DNA of 64,000 nt from Steinernema hermaphroditum (taxonomy: Eukaryota > Nematoda > Chromadorea > Rhabditida > Steinernematidae): contig CM059622.1 of NCBI GenBank assembly GCA_030435675.1, positions 10,726,001 to 10,790,000 on the forward strand. Direction: 5' to 3'. Numbering within the stretch: position 1 is the stretch's first letter; the number at the start of each line of letters is the position of its first letter. Shown in pieces: positions 22,465-35,000 of the stretch. Below the pieces are notes generated by a model. That model saw nothing but the letters and a program-made list of their open reading frames with translations. It had not been told where the DNA came from and made no database searches. The position numbers and the translations under genes are program-made.

Positions 22465-25400
22465 TCAAGCAGTAGCTGGATCGGGTAACAACAATTCCTT
22501 GATTTCCAGGCGCGCCAGCTTCATCGCCGCCACGTCATTTGGCGCCGTCGAGTGCCAGGAGGTTCCGCTGAGAAGGTCGAGAGCCTTCTGAGTGCTTTCG
22601 TCGAGTTTTTCTCGTCCCAGCAGCACTTCGTAAAGCTGCTGCGCTCCTTCTCGTCGCGAGGGAGGGAAACTCGATCGCAGTGACATCACCACCTAAACAT
22701 AGATTTAATGGCGTTCGGCAAAGTTTAAATTACCGGTTCGAACGCCTTCTTCCAGATCGTGCTAGTGTGTTTGAATTGCAAGAATCCACAGAGTGCAGAG
22801 AGAACTATTCGCTTTCTGGAAGCGCAGTATTTCTTCGATATGAACACGCTCTCCTGAACGGGACAAAGTAAACAGCGTCACAAAGAGCTGCCGTTACCTT
22901 GTTCAGAAGATCGACGAGTTTCGACAAAACCACGGACCTATCTGGATCCTCTTCGAATACCCAGAAGAGCTGAGAATTCAATAGCTCGGAGATGACGATC
23001 ATGAACGGAGTCGTTATCCTCCGAACTCCAACGTTGTTCGTGAAGATCGATACTATCTTCGTGACCAGTGCTTCCATTTTCTAAAAAACTGAAGCTTAAA
23101 ATAGCAGAAAAGGCACAGTCACTATACCTCAAGATCGTCCGCTATTGTTTCCACGTAATCTACAAGGACTTTAGTGGCGGCCATACGAGTGCTCTCTGAC
23201 AGATCACCTAAGAAAACGACATGACACACGTACCGAACACGATAGTCGGTTACCCGCAGAAATCATCAAACCATGCAGCGAAGGCGTTCCGTATGTTTCA
23301 GATGCGAGCAGTTGGCCAACTCTGGAGTTCGCAGTGGCTTCGTGGAATTTCACGACGTCGCTGAAGGACGTCACTTCCAATAAAAGCTCACGCTCTTTGA
23401 TCGGGAGACTCTGATGACCAACCAGGCTTCCGAGGGCTTCAAACGCTTTCTAGAAGAGCGAGTCAGTTAGATAACTCACAGCTCCGCTGTCGTACCTTTC
23501 TTAGCCAGTTGATCTTCTCACTAGCTTGTTGGACAATTCCGCAAATGGCGCTAGTGCACTCTGCTTCCTGAAGGACTCCTTTCGTAGCAGCCAGCGGCAG
23601 AAGTTGTTCGAAGGCGTCGATCGCGGGTCCTCTGATGAAGCTCCCCACGTCGCCATGCTCGTTCGTCGTGTAGTTGTCCAAGGCGCACATCAGGCAGTCG
23701 AAGACGCGATTCCATTCGAACCCATCGAGTTCTGTTTTGGTCGTCAAGTAGGCGACGGCCTTCACGGCATATCGACACGCGGTGGTCCATCCAACTTGCT
23801 TGTTTCTCCTGCAATACCACTGCTTTCATTACTCGGATGGCTAGTGTAAAACATACGTGTAAATGAAGGTGCTAAGATGATGTACTGCTTCAACAGCGAG
23901 AGGAACATCGCTGCCTTCAAAGGGCACACGGGACGTCATCACGGAGATGGGGAGACATAGGAACGGAAGAATGGCGCCAATTCTTTCGAAGTCACGGTCG
24001 GTCTTGTGAAGCTTCGAAAAGTAAACATTCTTCACCCTGTTCACGAGAAGGTTCTGTCGTGGGCCTTCGAAATAGCGATAAAGTTCCCGAACAGCGGGAA
24101 TAGCGTTCTCGCGGATGGACTCGTTCTCGTTCGATAGAATCCGATCGAAGAGACCCACCAACGACAAAAGCTGAAATAAACGCTTGAGATTAAAAACAAA
24201 GCACATTCACTACCTTCTCATCGGACACTTCCAAGCCAACTTCACAGATCGTTCGCACAAACTTAGAAGCCGCTCTCATCAGAAGGGCGGCATCGATCGC
24301 TGTGGTACGGGATTCCAAACGCTGGGAAATGTGATCAGCGATGTCCAAGATTCCATCCACGGGCAACCGCTTAACACCTTCGTCGCTCAGTCCAGCCATG
24401 ATACCCGAGATGGCGAAGATCGCTCCATGTCGGGTGGATACGTTCTTGTCGGCCGAGAATTTGAGCAGATAGGGAACCGCCTCGGACAAGAAGTAGTCTT
24501 CGCCAACGATCGGAACCAAGAGCTTCAAGGCGCCGGACACGGCATTTCGGATCTTTTCGTCCCAATGCCGGAACTTCAGATGAGTCAAGTGGTTGGCGAT
24601 CGCGAGGGCGTAGGCGGAGAATCGAGCTACTTGGGTGCAGAGTTCCCCGAAGCAGAGAGCTCTTCGACCGACGGCGAAGTAGTCGATGATGGTGAGGACG
24701 GAGAGTCCGTTGGGGAACGTCCCGAGGCGGCCGACGTTTTCTTGGTAGGCGGCACTAGCAGCTCGTCTGACTGTAACCTAAATAAATTGGCAAGAGTCAC
24801 CCATTTGCATGGTGCCAAGTACCTCCCTGTCGAAGAGCGCCACGTTGACCAACTCCGTGGCCAAATCTTGGATGTAAGGAGCAAGAACTTGCGGCTCATA
24901 AGCACGCGCGAAAGCCCAGCAGATGTAACAAGCGGCGTCGCGGACATTTTCTCCGAGGGCGAATCTGCCTTGCGGCTCCTCGAACACCAGCGCCTTCTTG
25001 ATGAGCGGGATAACATCAACCAACTGTTCAGGCAGAATACATCCACGCCTCGTCAATTCAGCGAGAGCCATGCAGCCACCGTGCCAGTACTAGAAAATGA
25101 ACAGTAGTTTCGATCCTGAGAAAGACAAAGCTCACATCTTTGCCATAGAGATCGTTGAAGTTGAGGGACATAATCATGGCCACGATGTCCTTTGCCATGT
25201 AGAGTGGCAGGCGAGAGGCTATACGGCCGATCCCCTTGGCGGCGGACCACCGTACTCGGAAATACGAGTGGCATAAGCCTTTCAGAAGTACATCGATGAT
25301 GGCTTCCAGTTGACCTTCCGGAATGTTCTCGAAACAGTCGAACTCCTCATCGTCGTCCACTTCCATCGTGGGTTCCGCTCGGTCGCCAACAGGTTGCGAA

Positions 25401-26668
25401 GCCATCAGATTGTCGGCGATCGAACGACATCCACGACTGTACCGCCATTTGGCAACCTGTAAGTTCAATATAACACAACGCGACATGATTACGGTTGCTT
25501 GCCTTCGGTTTCAAGTACAACAAACCGATGCGCTGGAAGAGTTTTGTGACCAAGTGGTTCACAACGTTGTTGCAGTTTTTGAGGGCGGCGAATTGTTGAA
25601 TGGCTTCGAATATCTTGGGGGCGTAAACGACGACGTCGGTCCTCTTGGCCTACGAAGACTTAGAATATGTATCGGAGCAAATAAGCCCTACAGATTTCAA
25701 GATGGCACAAAGCAGAATCAGCTGACCACAGAGCTCGTCCTGGTCCATAAAGTCAGCGGAGAGATCGATCTTAATCTTCTGGATGCATGTCGATATCGTC
25801 GGGGAGAGTAGCTTGTCAATGCCATCAGATCTTGTGACCACATGAGAGAGAATCAACGCGGCGGAAAACTGAAAAGACGCATAAGATGGCATCATGGAAT
25901 AACACTTTTACGCGAACAGCATTCAGTGTGCTCTTCAGAAATTCTTGCGTCACGGCAACTATCCTTTTCATCGTCAAATTCGAGGTTTGATCTTCATCGA
26001 ATTTCATCAGATCAAATGGATTTTTTGCGACGATATACAACCACAGCAGCAGCGCGTTATTGCAGTAGTTCTCCGTTTGAATGTCATCGGCGTCAAGGGT
26101 CTTCGGCCGGAATCCACGCTCTTCCAGCGTTCTTAGCAGCTTCTCCATGTAGAAGACCTTAATTATAGGAGATATCAGAAGGAGTCAAAAGGACAAAACC
26201 AACATCATGGGGAAGATATCGAATGATGACTTTGTAGCCTCGAATGTGCGCCAAGTAGTGGATATAGCTGAGGGCGATCGCCCCATCTGACCCTTCTTCC
26301 ATGTGCTCATCCAATTTTACGTGCGCCAGAAGTGATTCCACCAGAGAACCGACTGCCGGATCCAGGAGATTCGGCTGCGTGTGGTACATGTCGAGGATCA
26401 GCCGGAACCGTACAAATTTCGCCTAAGAAGTGTTGCCTAGCAAAAGGAGATACACAACCCTTACCGCATGGACATAACCAGGTTTTCCGATGGACCCTAT
26501 CTGATCGCACAACTCTTGGTGGTGCAGTGGAAGCAGGACATTCGGTATGCATCCTATTACCGAATCCAATTCGCTCGCCTCCACCTCCATACCCGGCGAG
26601 TCGGCGTCCTCGCGGCGCTCCAGGCTGCACTCGCGCGCCCCATGGGAAACGCCCTTCGCCGTCACCAT
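22465..26668 (-). CDS. tbcd: tubulin-specific chaperone D (tubulin cofactor D)
   Basis: Fifteen minus-strand coding exons from ATG 26668 to TGA 22465 sum to about 1192 aa, the size of metazoan TBCD. All introns are 41-48 nt. The HEAT/ARM-repeat protein carries unmistakable TBCD blocks: KWRYSRGCRSIA, VRWSAAKGIGRIASRLP, WHGGCMALAELTRRG, NVRDAACYICWAFARAYEP, RRAASAAYQENVGRLGTFP, DYFAVG, CALDNYTTNEHGDVG, and VQQASEKI. The end reads LYEVLLGREKL. TBCD binds beta-tubulin and, with cofactors E and C, assembles the alpha/beta dimer; it also acts with ARL2. The exon 5 / intron 5 junction (25502) has a GC rather than GT donor. A TTTCAG just before the ATG (26669-26676) looks like a trans-splice or intron acceptor. 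Confidence 0.95.
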
Positions 26669-28544
26669 TCTCTGAAACACAGTTACTATATCAGTTACAA
26701 AACGACGCCGGAAGACGATCGATTACGCTCACTAGAAGAGTCATCGGCGGAGAATTACAAAAGAGACAGACTGAGTCAGAAGCGGATGAGTGTCTACTAG
26801 ACGATCATTCTGTCTGCAAAGCGACCACAGAGCGGTCGCTTCAGGCCGCTCTGAGCCGATCCCATGAGAACACCTCCTACTTCGCTGCACCCTTTCCATA
26901 TAAATTACAAATGTTTCGCGAAATATTCCTCGCTATATAAAATGGCTTTCGAATTCCATGAAAACGATATTTGGGAATCTTTTTCTGCAAAATTATCAAT
27001 GACCGTGACTATCTCTCAGAAGCTCGGAAGTCAAATCGACAAGAAGATACCAGCAACAAAATTTGGGGAAAACACCGTGTGCCTGACATCCACCCGGAAA
27101 CCGCGCCAGCCCCACGCCCTTGGAAAAGTGAATTTCCAGTAATTCGCCTTGCCGATCGTGCCAGGTTCATCGGTGGTCCCGCCACGATGTCGCCCGGCTC
27201 TGTTCCATATTCTCCTCTGGAGCCTCTTTCGTCACATGCAAGTTACAAAAGCGGAAGACAAGAAGGTGATATTGTTTACGGATATCACGTGCGCCTCAGA
27301 TGTTAAAAGCCTTTCCGTAAACACTGAAAAACACGCCTAACGGTCGGGTAGAGCTGGCAGCGTGCCAGTCGTCGCCCGATCGTCCAGGCAGCTGTCGACA
27401 GAGTCTTCCCTTCTTCCTGGGGTTTCCAGGCGCTATTTACGCCGAAATGGCCCGCGACTTTGCCAACTTTTTGTGTGTTCGTGATTGCGTGGAATGTGGC
27501 GTTCTTCTCGGATAAACAACATCGACAGCCTCCAGACTGGAACTGTTCTTTTCTTGTCGATTATTCATCGTTCGCGCGTGAAGAACCGCGAGTCACTATC
27601 GTGTTTATCCGATTTATGTCGAGATATGCATTTTCACGTGATAAGGAATCGTCCTACCACATGATAAACTGTTAAAAAATGAAAATATGCCAACCCGTTC
27701 CTCTTATCACCCGTCACAATAGTTCCAAAGTAGTTATCAATTTCTCGAGGATCCGTTATCTTTTAAGCCAATTTCACATCGTGGAGCTTTCCATTAGCGT
27801 TAGCCGATCGTTTCCCAGGTTACATTTGTCAAGTAAATGATTGATAATATTTGACAATTTTATATTTAAAAAGTCGCTACAACATAGTAGACGGAGAGTC
27901 CTTTAAGGGATCTAGGACCACTATCGTAAAACCCCCTTTCATCTTGCATAGATTTAGTCCTATCACCATGAGCTTTTAATAAATCTGCGCTAAAAATCGA
28001 TTTTCCTACGAGAGTTGCGAGCCGATTTTTGATCACATTCATCGCGGACGGCTGTTCCATTGCCTTCCGAGTTTATGAGCGACTCGTTTTTCTTGTCAGC
28101 CGAGTGATTAGATGATTTGTTTGATCGTCTTCAGCTAGTCATCCCCGACAATTGCTCACTGAGAAATGATCACAGAACCTTTTTTGTTGCTGAACAACCC
28201 TTAAGTGCCTTAAACGGAAGATGTCGGAGCGATACAAAAAGAGACTCTTTCTGAAGAGATCCTGGTCCGTCATCGATTTCAAAACGACCCTTTCTAACAA
28301 TTAATTTCGCCCTAAACGAAATTAATTGTTACATGAAACGCCTAAAATTGAACCTTTTTAAGAAATTCAAAAATTACAAAAATATTGAAGGCCTCAATAC
28401 GGATCCTTTCCGCATAAGCCAATGCCTAAGAACCACCCTGGAACATTGGAATGTACCAATATGTGTTCAATGTGCCAATACAATTGCAGAAAAGAGTTAA
28501 AAGAGATATGACTAGACATAACTCCATATTAAATTAACTTTGAC
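26669..28544. other. gene-poor spacer upstream of tubulin cofactor D
   Basis: No gene firmly supported. An open frame at 26971-27306 contains a protein-like stretch (WKSEFPVIRLADRARFIGGP) but no ATG-led, spliced or domain-supported model. A TATA-like TATATAAA lies at 26932-26940. A perfect 14-bp inverted repeat with a 7-nt loop occurs at 28297-28331. Confidence 0.5.
28297..28331. repeat. short inverted repeat (hairpin)
   Basis: AACAATTAATTTCG is followed after CCCTAAA by its exact reverse complement, giving a 14-bp stem in AT-rich spacer. Could be a small foldback remnant or terminator-like hairpin; no role can be assigned. Confidence 0.6.
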
Positions 28545-29194
28545 CACACATTGTTCGTCTTTCATTTGTGTTCCCAGTGATCGGTCGGGTCGTCCACTCG
28601 CTCTTTCTGAGGCTGTCTGGGGCCGACTGAGTTGAGTGAGCGGTCGTTTTCGGCCGTCATTGTTGGTTGCATAGTGATCGCCCCGGCTCCCAGAAGGCCT
28701 GGAACACCAGGGAGCCGTAGTTCCAACGTCTTGCCAAGAAGCCCGTCACTGCCGCCCGACTCCACCCGCGCCGCCAGAGAAGCCGAAGAAGCGTTACAAC
28801 TCCGAAGTCTGTGCCGCCAGCTGCCTTGATGGTTCCCGGTTTGCCCGTTGTGCTCCACCGACGCGTTTCGCCCAGATGCCGTTCTTCGCCCGTGCTGCCC
28901 GCGGAAGCCGCCGAAGAAGCTTCTCAACTCCGACGTCCGCGCTGCCACCCGAGCTGAAGATAGGCTTGCTGTGTTCCACCGTCTCCGGGGTCAACTTTTC
29001 GCCTCTCTGATGCCCGCGCACACTGATGGGATCGTCGCCTTCTACTCTGATGCTGTGCCCTGCGCCGAAGCCAGAAGACCGACGACTACGGAGTGACAAT
29101 GTGGTTTTTGTGCATATATATGACGTCTCGCAAGGCGTAAGCCTTAGATACGAGAAATAAACTCGTAACTCGTAAACTCGTAACACACATTGTT
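28545..29194. mobile_element. retroelement-like insertion flanked by 11-bp direct repeats
   Basis: CACACATTGTT occurs at 28545-28555 and again at 29184-29194, consistent with a target-site duplication. The 628 bp between is GC-rich, unlike the AT-rich flanks. It ends in a short tandem array of ACTCGTAA units (29160-29183) just before the right-hand repeat, as seen at the 3' ends of many non-LTR retroposons and SINEs. Inside is an imperfect tandem duplication with a period of about 128 bp (GCCGAAGAAGC at 28782 and 28910). Open frames in several phases have no recognisable reverse transcriptase, so it is non-autonomous or a remnant. Classification is inferred from structure only. Confidence 0.5.
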
Positions 29195-30604
29195 ATAAAT
29201 CGAGGACGGCTCCGAGGTCCACTTCACTTTCTCTCTCAAAAAGTTGTAATATCCTTAATTACAGTTTGTTCTCGTAATGTTGTGTACGTATATAGTATTA
29301 CCGTTTTCCGGTCGATGCCACAGGTTTCCACAACTTCTTCTCTATGTTGTGGGCATTTCAGTTTCTCTTCTGCTATAACAACGTTTTCTTCTGATTCACG
29401 ATTCCATCGTGCTTCTATTTTGAGGTCTCCGTCTGGAACATTAGTCATCTTCGTTCCTCCGGAATGTTAAAAGCCGCTATGTGGCTTCCTTAGAGTACCC
29501 TGAAAGTGTCGAATATCGCTCATAAATCTGAACTTGATGATCTGTTGGGCGAATGTTTGCTTTGCTCTCCTTCGAACCGAGTCAAGCGTTCTTGACCTGT
29601 TTCAAGTGATCCATACGTGCAAGATGAAAACATCCACATAAATCCAAGCTATCAAGTGTGTGAGTTCTAAAATCGAATCGAATAGAAACGTTTTTCTATT
29701 ATGTTCTGTAGTTTGAGTGTTTATTAATCGGAAAACCTAAAAATCAGAGACCAATACCATAAACCTATCATCCACACTTTCCCGTTCCCATGTACACACA
29801 TTAATCTTCTTATCGAATTTCTTTAACTATGGTCAAGCAATGTTCCCAAAGAAAAATCATAGGGGAGACCTTCTTTATGTGTAGTGCTCTAAAGCCTTTC
29901 TATCACAGTCACCACTTCTCTATTCGACTGCATCGACTAGATCGGACAAGAAAACAAAGATGGGCCACTGGTCAAAGTACCATCGCACGTCGAGGATATA
30001 TCCCCTCGACGCGGCGAAAACTCTTCGTTTTCAGTTTGTTTTCGTATTTTCGCGATTTGCAAAGATTGCTACTCCGCGTGAGTGATCGCACCGATAAGCG
30101 GTCCGTCGCTTAAGCGCCACCACGCTGCAGGGCGCAACGCGATGCAACATGGCCCTCCATTAAAACGCCACTTTACACTTCTGAACGAACGGCGCGAACG
30201 AAATGTTGCACTGAGAAACCGAATGGGAGCGCGAGACCAGTCTATTAGATACTTCGTGTCTCTTCGGTTTTTTTTTATTTTGCGCGTTCTTTTCGGTATG
30301 AGGGATTCGTCGAGACCCAATTTCGTATAGGCCGCCAGAGGGCTTCTGTGTGCTTTCGAAGAAAAAACCTTTTTCTCCACTTTTTTGACAATGTCAGATA
30401 AGACTTGATGGTCGTTTATGGCTACTGTACGGCCGAAATAGTGTCTCTAATTATTGATACTACAACACCCCGCCAGCTGAGTATAAAGTCAGATGCGTTT
30501 TGATTGGGGTAAACCGCACATGTCCGAGAACGCGGAACACGGGTGAGCACAGTCATGACACCAGGTTGTCGACGAAAGGGATGCTCATTCACATTCATTC
30601 ATTC
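29195..30604. other. gene-poor spacer
   Basis: About 1.4 kb with no supported gene. A short hairpin with 8-9 bp arms around ATATAT lies at 29988-30011. Mixed GC content; small ORFs lack domains. Confidence 0.5.
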
Positions 30605-30740
30605 AAATTTTTTGGAACATGCCATGTAGGTTAAGTTAACTGTCGCTTAGCTTCAAGTTGACTGTCGCGCAGCTACGCGACAGTCAACTTGAAGCTAAGC
30701 GACAGTTAACTTAACCTACATGGCATGTTCCAAAAAATTT
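30605..30740. repeat. 136-bp near-perfect palindrome (foldback)
   Basis: Two 68-bp arms are exact reverse complements except for one position pair beside the central AGCT (30670 and 30675). The arms contain CATGCCATGTAGGTTAAG and its complement. A second, outer inverted pair, GCACAGTCATGA at 30547-30558 and its complement at 30776-30787, brackets the palindrome nearly symmetrically. Pieces of the arm (GCTAAGCGACA, TGTCGCGCAG) recur at about 30827 and 30856. This suggests a foldback/MITE-type element about 240 bp long. It could alternatively be a hairpin RNA source or a chimeric-read artefact. Confidence 0.75.
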
Positions 30741-32060
30741 TTCGGATGATGATTTGATAGCCCGATCCAAAAGCATCATGACTGTGCGGTTTTATTCGGT
30801 TTTGCTTAAATAGTCACACATAGACAAGCTAAGCGACACCAAAAAGGACGTTTTGTGTCGCGCAGAGTATAAATGGGCCTTAAGAAAGTTTCGCAAAGTC
30901 AAATATTTTTACAATTTTTACGGATGGCTGAAGTTTCTTGAGTAAGAGTTAACCGCTAATACATATGCAATAGCTGCAAAGTACGAAGTACCTCGACGTG
31001 CCCCGCCAAAAGAATTGAAAACAAACTCAGATTCTTGCTTCTTGATTCGGGTCACAGTTGCTAAATTTGGTTTTGAATAAACTTTTTTTACAGCGCATTT
31101 GCTAAATGTCCTGCTAAACGACAACATCTCCCAATGCAAACAAAGAACATCTTGACATGAAGGAGTGTCTCAAGAAACATCTTTTTTACATTCTTTAATA
31201 CGTTTACCGTTGTGAAGTTTGGAGTACTTTTGAATACTTATTATCCAATACAAATGCCATGTAGCTAGGGCAACTTTAAATTATTGTACATTGATACCAA
31301 TATGGTAAAACATGTTCGAACAACGGAAGAATTAGCGAAGAACAGATAATTGATGTGAAGTGAATATGGCGGAAAAGGCCATCGCAATTATCTTCAAAAT
31401 TAGGCCCATTATTCGCCTAACAGTTTAAGGGGATTTTTCTTGTAATTTTGTTGATAATTACACAATTAATGTGTGAATAGTCCTGTGGAATATTGTGAAC
31501 CGTTGTGTTAAGCGACGGCCTGCGTAATTCCTACTGTACTACTCTATGAATTGTCCTTTCATCCCATGGTCTTTTCTATCTCTATTTTATCAAAATTCAT
31601 TCATGCTGATTCGGCACGCCCCTACGTGATCCCTTTTGTTCCTGCTCTTATGCATCACCGGGTACCTCCCTCTCCAGGCTGCTCTTCCAGTCTCCGCCCT
31701 CACTGTCCCTATCGAAAATCGCCGCACGGCACTTTCCCTTTCCGCTGTACTGTTTCTGCCCTTCAAAGATCGGGCCAGCGCCGTCACCGTCTTTGCACCG
31801 TTTTTCTTCCTTTCTTGTCTCTGCAGAGGGGTGGCCCTGGAGCGCCGCCCGGCCGACTGTCGACGGCGACGCACAGCTGCTTCTTCCTCGGGCGCTCACC
31901 CCTCGGCGTCGGTGTCGTCGAGGCGAGAAGATAAGACAGGAGGCGCGACGCGTTGTTCTTTGGCTTTGTGATGGGCGTCGCGATTGTGAACCGGTTGCCG
32001 CGGGTTCACTTCTCCGCTGTTTTGGCTTCGGAGCGTGCCTCTGACTTCTGCGAATTCCAG
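30741..32060. other. spacer upstream of PPIP5K
   Basis: About 1.3 kb. The left part is AT-rich without a gene. 31600-32060 becomes GC-rich and has overlapping ORFs in all phases, as expected for the promoter/5' UTR of PPIP5K. A TTCCAG directly before ATG 32061 fits a trans-splice acceptor. Confidence 0.45.
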
Positions 32061-35000
32061 ATGAAGAACGGGGCGCCGGCAGACGTTGGCGCGAAGCCGC
32101 AGAATCCCGGAGTGGGCGACCCGTCTTCGTCCAGTTCTTCGACCTCCTCCACCCCCTCCAACATCAAAAGGGTGAGTTCAGTCGTGCACTTCTGAAGGCA
32201 AAAATGGGTGTCCGTGGGGATGTACTCGATGTGGACGTCTTCTCTCGGTGCCAACGGGTTCTTTCAGCTAATAACTGTGGAAAAAACCGATGCAACACTT
32301 AAGAACCATCTCAAAAATGGGAAAATTTCGCGCTGATGCTTTAGGGCAAATGCTCTTTTTTACTGAGATATTAGATCCACTGCTATTCAACGGAACTCTT
32401 ATGTTTACCACAAAAGACCGCAGGTCAGAAGTCGGCCGACATTTTCGGCAAACAAAGCTTCTGACCGGAAGAAAAACGGGACGACGAAAGACCGTGTTTA
32501 CATCACAAGACACGCGATGATTGACGTTTTGCTTAATTTCGGACGGGAGGAAGCGCATCGAAGAGTTCGTAAATTAATCGACGAGATCACGCGTTTCCTA
32601 CTTGTGTCCCGGATACAGACGGTCGAACTTGAAGTACATGGGGACTTTTGTTTTGGCACTTTTGAAGCGCCACACCCAGTTTATATGGAGTGTAGACGAT
32701 CCACGTGTCCGAGGCAAGAGATGGGCTGTATTCTAAAGCTCTACAGCTGTGACTGTCCGAGCGACCCATCACCTGTTCGATGACCACAAAACGACTTCTT
32801 CACCTTGAAATGTCTCTTGCTTCCGTGACAGACGGCGACCCTCTTGTGAACAAATATGCAAAAGGGCGATAACCGTCTTAGTGGTCTCTCCCGATCGTGA
32901 CGTAGTGATTCTTTTGTGGGGCTGATAAGTGCTGCGAAAATTAGTATGTGGTCGTCTTGACCGGCTTTCTATCTTCTAGCTCTAGATTCACTCTGAAGTG
33001 ATAATATTTCATTTGAATCGTGACATTCAAAGTGATGACATGGGAGATAAGATTGTGACAAGTGCACAAAGGATTGGAAATCAAGTCTTCACGGGCCCAG
33101 GGCAGCCGGAACGCGTGGAGCTGGCTTCTGAAGATCGGCTAAACTTCACACATCAGCCCCTCTTGGGCACCCGAACATTGGTCGCAAATCCGATCGGGCG
33201 GGAGATAAACACGTTTCCGAAGGCGTGCGATCTTCGATGGCGACCTGAATGTTACATCGGCCTTCGACTTCAAAGATCGCCTGCAAACGTCGTCGACATC
33301 GGCTAACTTTTCCGTTCTTTTGCAGAGAAAGACAACTAGTTCCGCTAGAGAGCACTACAGTACGCCGACCTTGAACAGTAAGGGAGTCTAAGCGCCGAAA
33401 CGGGAGTGTTTGCCATCTGATCGGTGGGGAGATGCTTCGGAAGAGGGTGTTTTCTGTTCAGCGGAGTACGGACGAGGAAGTAGAAGCACATGAGTCTGTA
33501 AACATGGTCGACGTACTTTTGGACCAAACGGCTAAGAACTTCGATCGATTGAAGAAGCTCGTCGACCAGGAGGGTTTGTGCCAAATGACGACAAGTACAA
33601 AGTCATGGATTACACTCCTTTCGACAGTTGCTACTTTCTTGATGATCCTACTTCAAGAAAAAGTACACTTGGACTGGAAATGGTCGCCTAGAACGACGTG
33701 ATAGGGACAGATCTAATTTTGCGAACTGCCATTTAAATAGAATCGAAGCCGTTACACTAGATCGATTCTGTTATTGTTTTCACTGTCTTTTTAAAGGTCA
33801 TACGATCCCCCAGAGATCAGATCCATGTGGTGAGGCATAGGTCCTTCAAAGCATCATCACTATGTATTCCCCTCCACTCAATTCTCAAGATGGTTTTTCC
33901 AGATAATCATCGGAATATGTGCGATGCGGCGCAAGGCGACGAGCAAGCCGATGAGGGCAATCATGAGCAAGATCCTGGAGTACTACTCCGACTACATGGA
34001 CATCATCGTCTTCCCGGAGGAGGTGATCCTGCAGGAGCCGGTCGAGAAGTGGCCCCTCTGCGACTGCCTCATCAGCTTCCACTCCTCCGAGTTCCCCCTC
34101 GACAAAGCCATAGAGTATGAGCGCCTCAGGCGACCCTACGTGATCAATGACCTCCACAGGCAGTACGACCTGGTTAGGGCTAATTATATCGCCTCGCTGT
34201 ATTCCTTATTTATAGCTCGACCGCCGGAAGGTGTTTCGGACGCTGGCGCGCGCAGGCGTAGAGCACCCGCGCCATGGGGTGATGATCCGGGGAAAGGACG
34301 GCGACGAGGGAGAGCTGAAGGAGTACAACGACTACATCGAGGTCAACGGCATGGTCTTCAACAAGCCGTTCGTGGAGAAGCCTCTCTCCGCCGAGGACCA
34401 CAACATCTACATTTACTACCCCTCCTCCGTGGGTGGCGGATCTCAGCGCCTCTTCCGCAAAATTAACAACCGCAGCAGCTGGTACTCCAACACGAGCACC
34501 GTCAGGAGGGAGGGTTCCTACATCTACGAGGACTTCATCCCGGCCGACGGCACGGACGTGAAGGTCTACGCGGTGGGACCCTACTACGCACACGCGGAGG
34601 CACGGAAGGCGCCGGGTCTTGACGGCAAGGTGGAACGGGATTCCGACGGCAAGGAGGTGCGGTACCCCGTGATTCTGAGCTCGAAGGAGAAGATCATCGC
34701 CCGGAAGGTGGTCATCGCCTTCGGCCAGACGGTGTGTGGCTTCGATCTCCTGAGGGCCAACGGGAAGTCCTACGTCTGCGACGTCAACGGCTTCTCCTTC
34801 GTGAAGACATCCACAAAGTACTATGAGGACACGGCCAAGATCCTCGGCAACACGATCCTCCGGAGGCTCGCATCCAGCATGTCCTTGCCCTGGCAGGTGC
34901 CCTACCAAGCAGGTGAGCGGCGTCCGAGGTCTTCTGAAGTGGCTCCTCCTCTAGATGACCCTCCTCTCGTGTCGACTCCCAGTGGGAAACTGATGGAACT

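Noticed and set aside
26971..27306. 111-codon plus-strand frame upstream of TBCD
   Set aside because: No ATG near its start, no supporting exon and no recognisable domain, although part of it reads like protein.
31551..32044. Overlapping GC-rich frames upstream of PPIP5K
   Set aside because: All phases are open and none shows a domain; more likely promoter or 5' leader.
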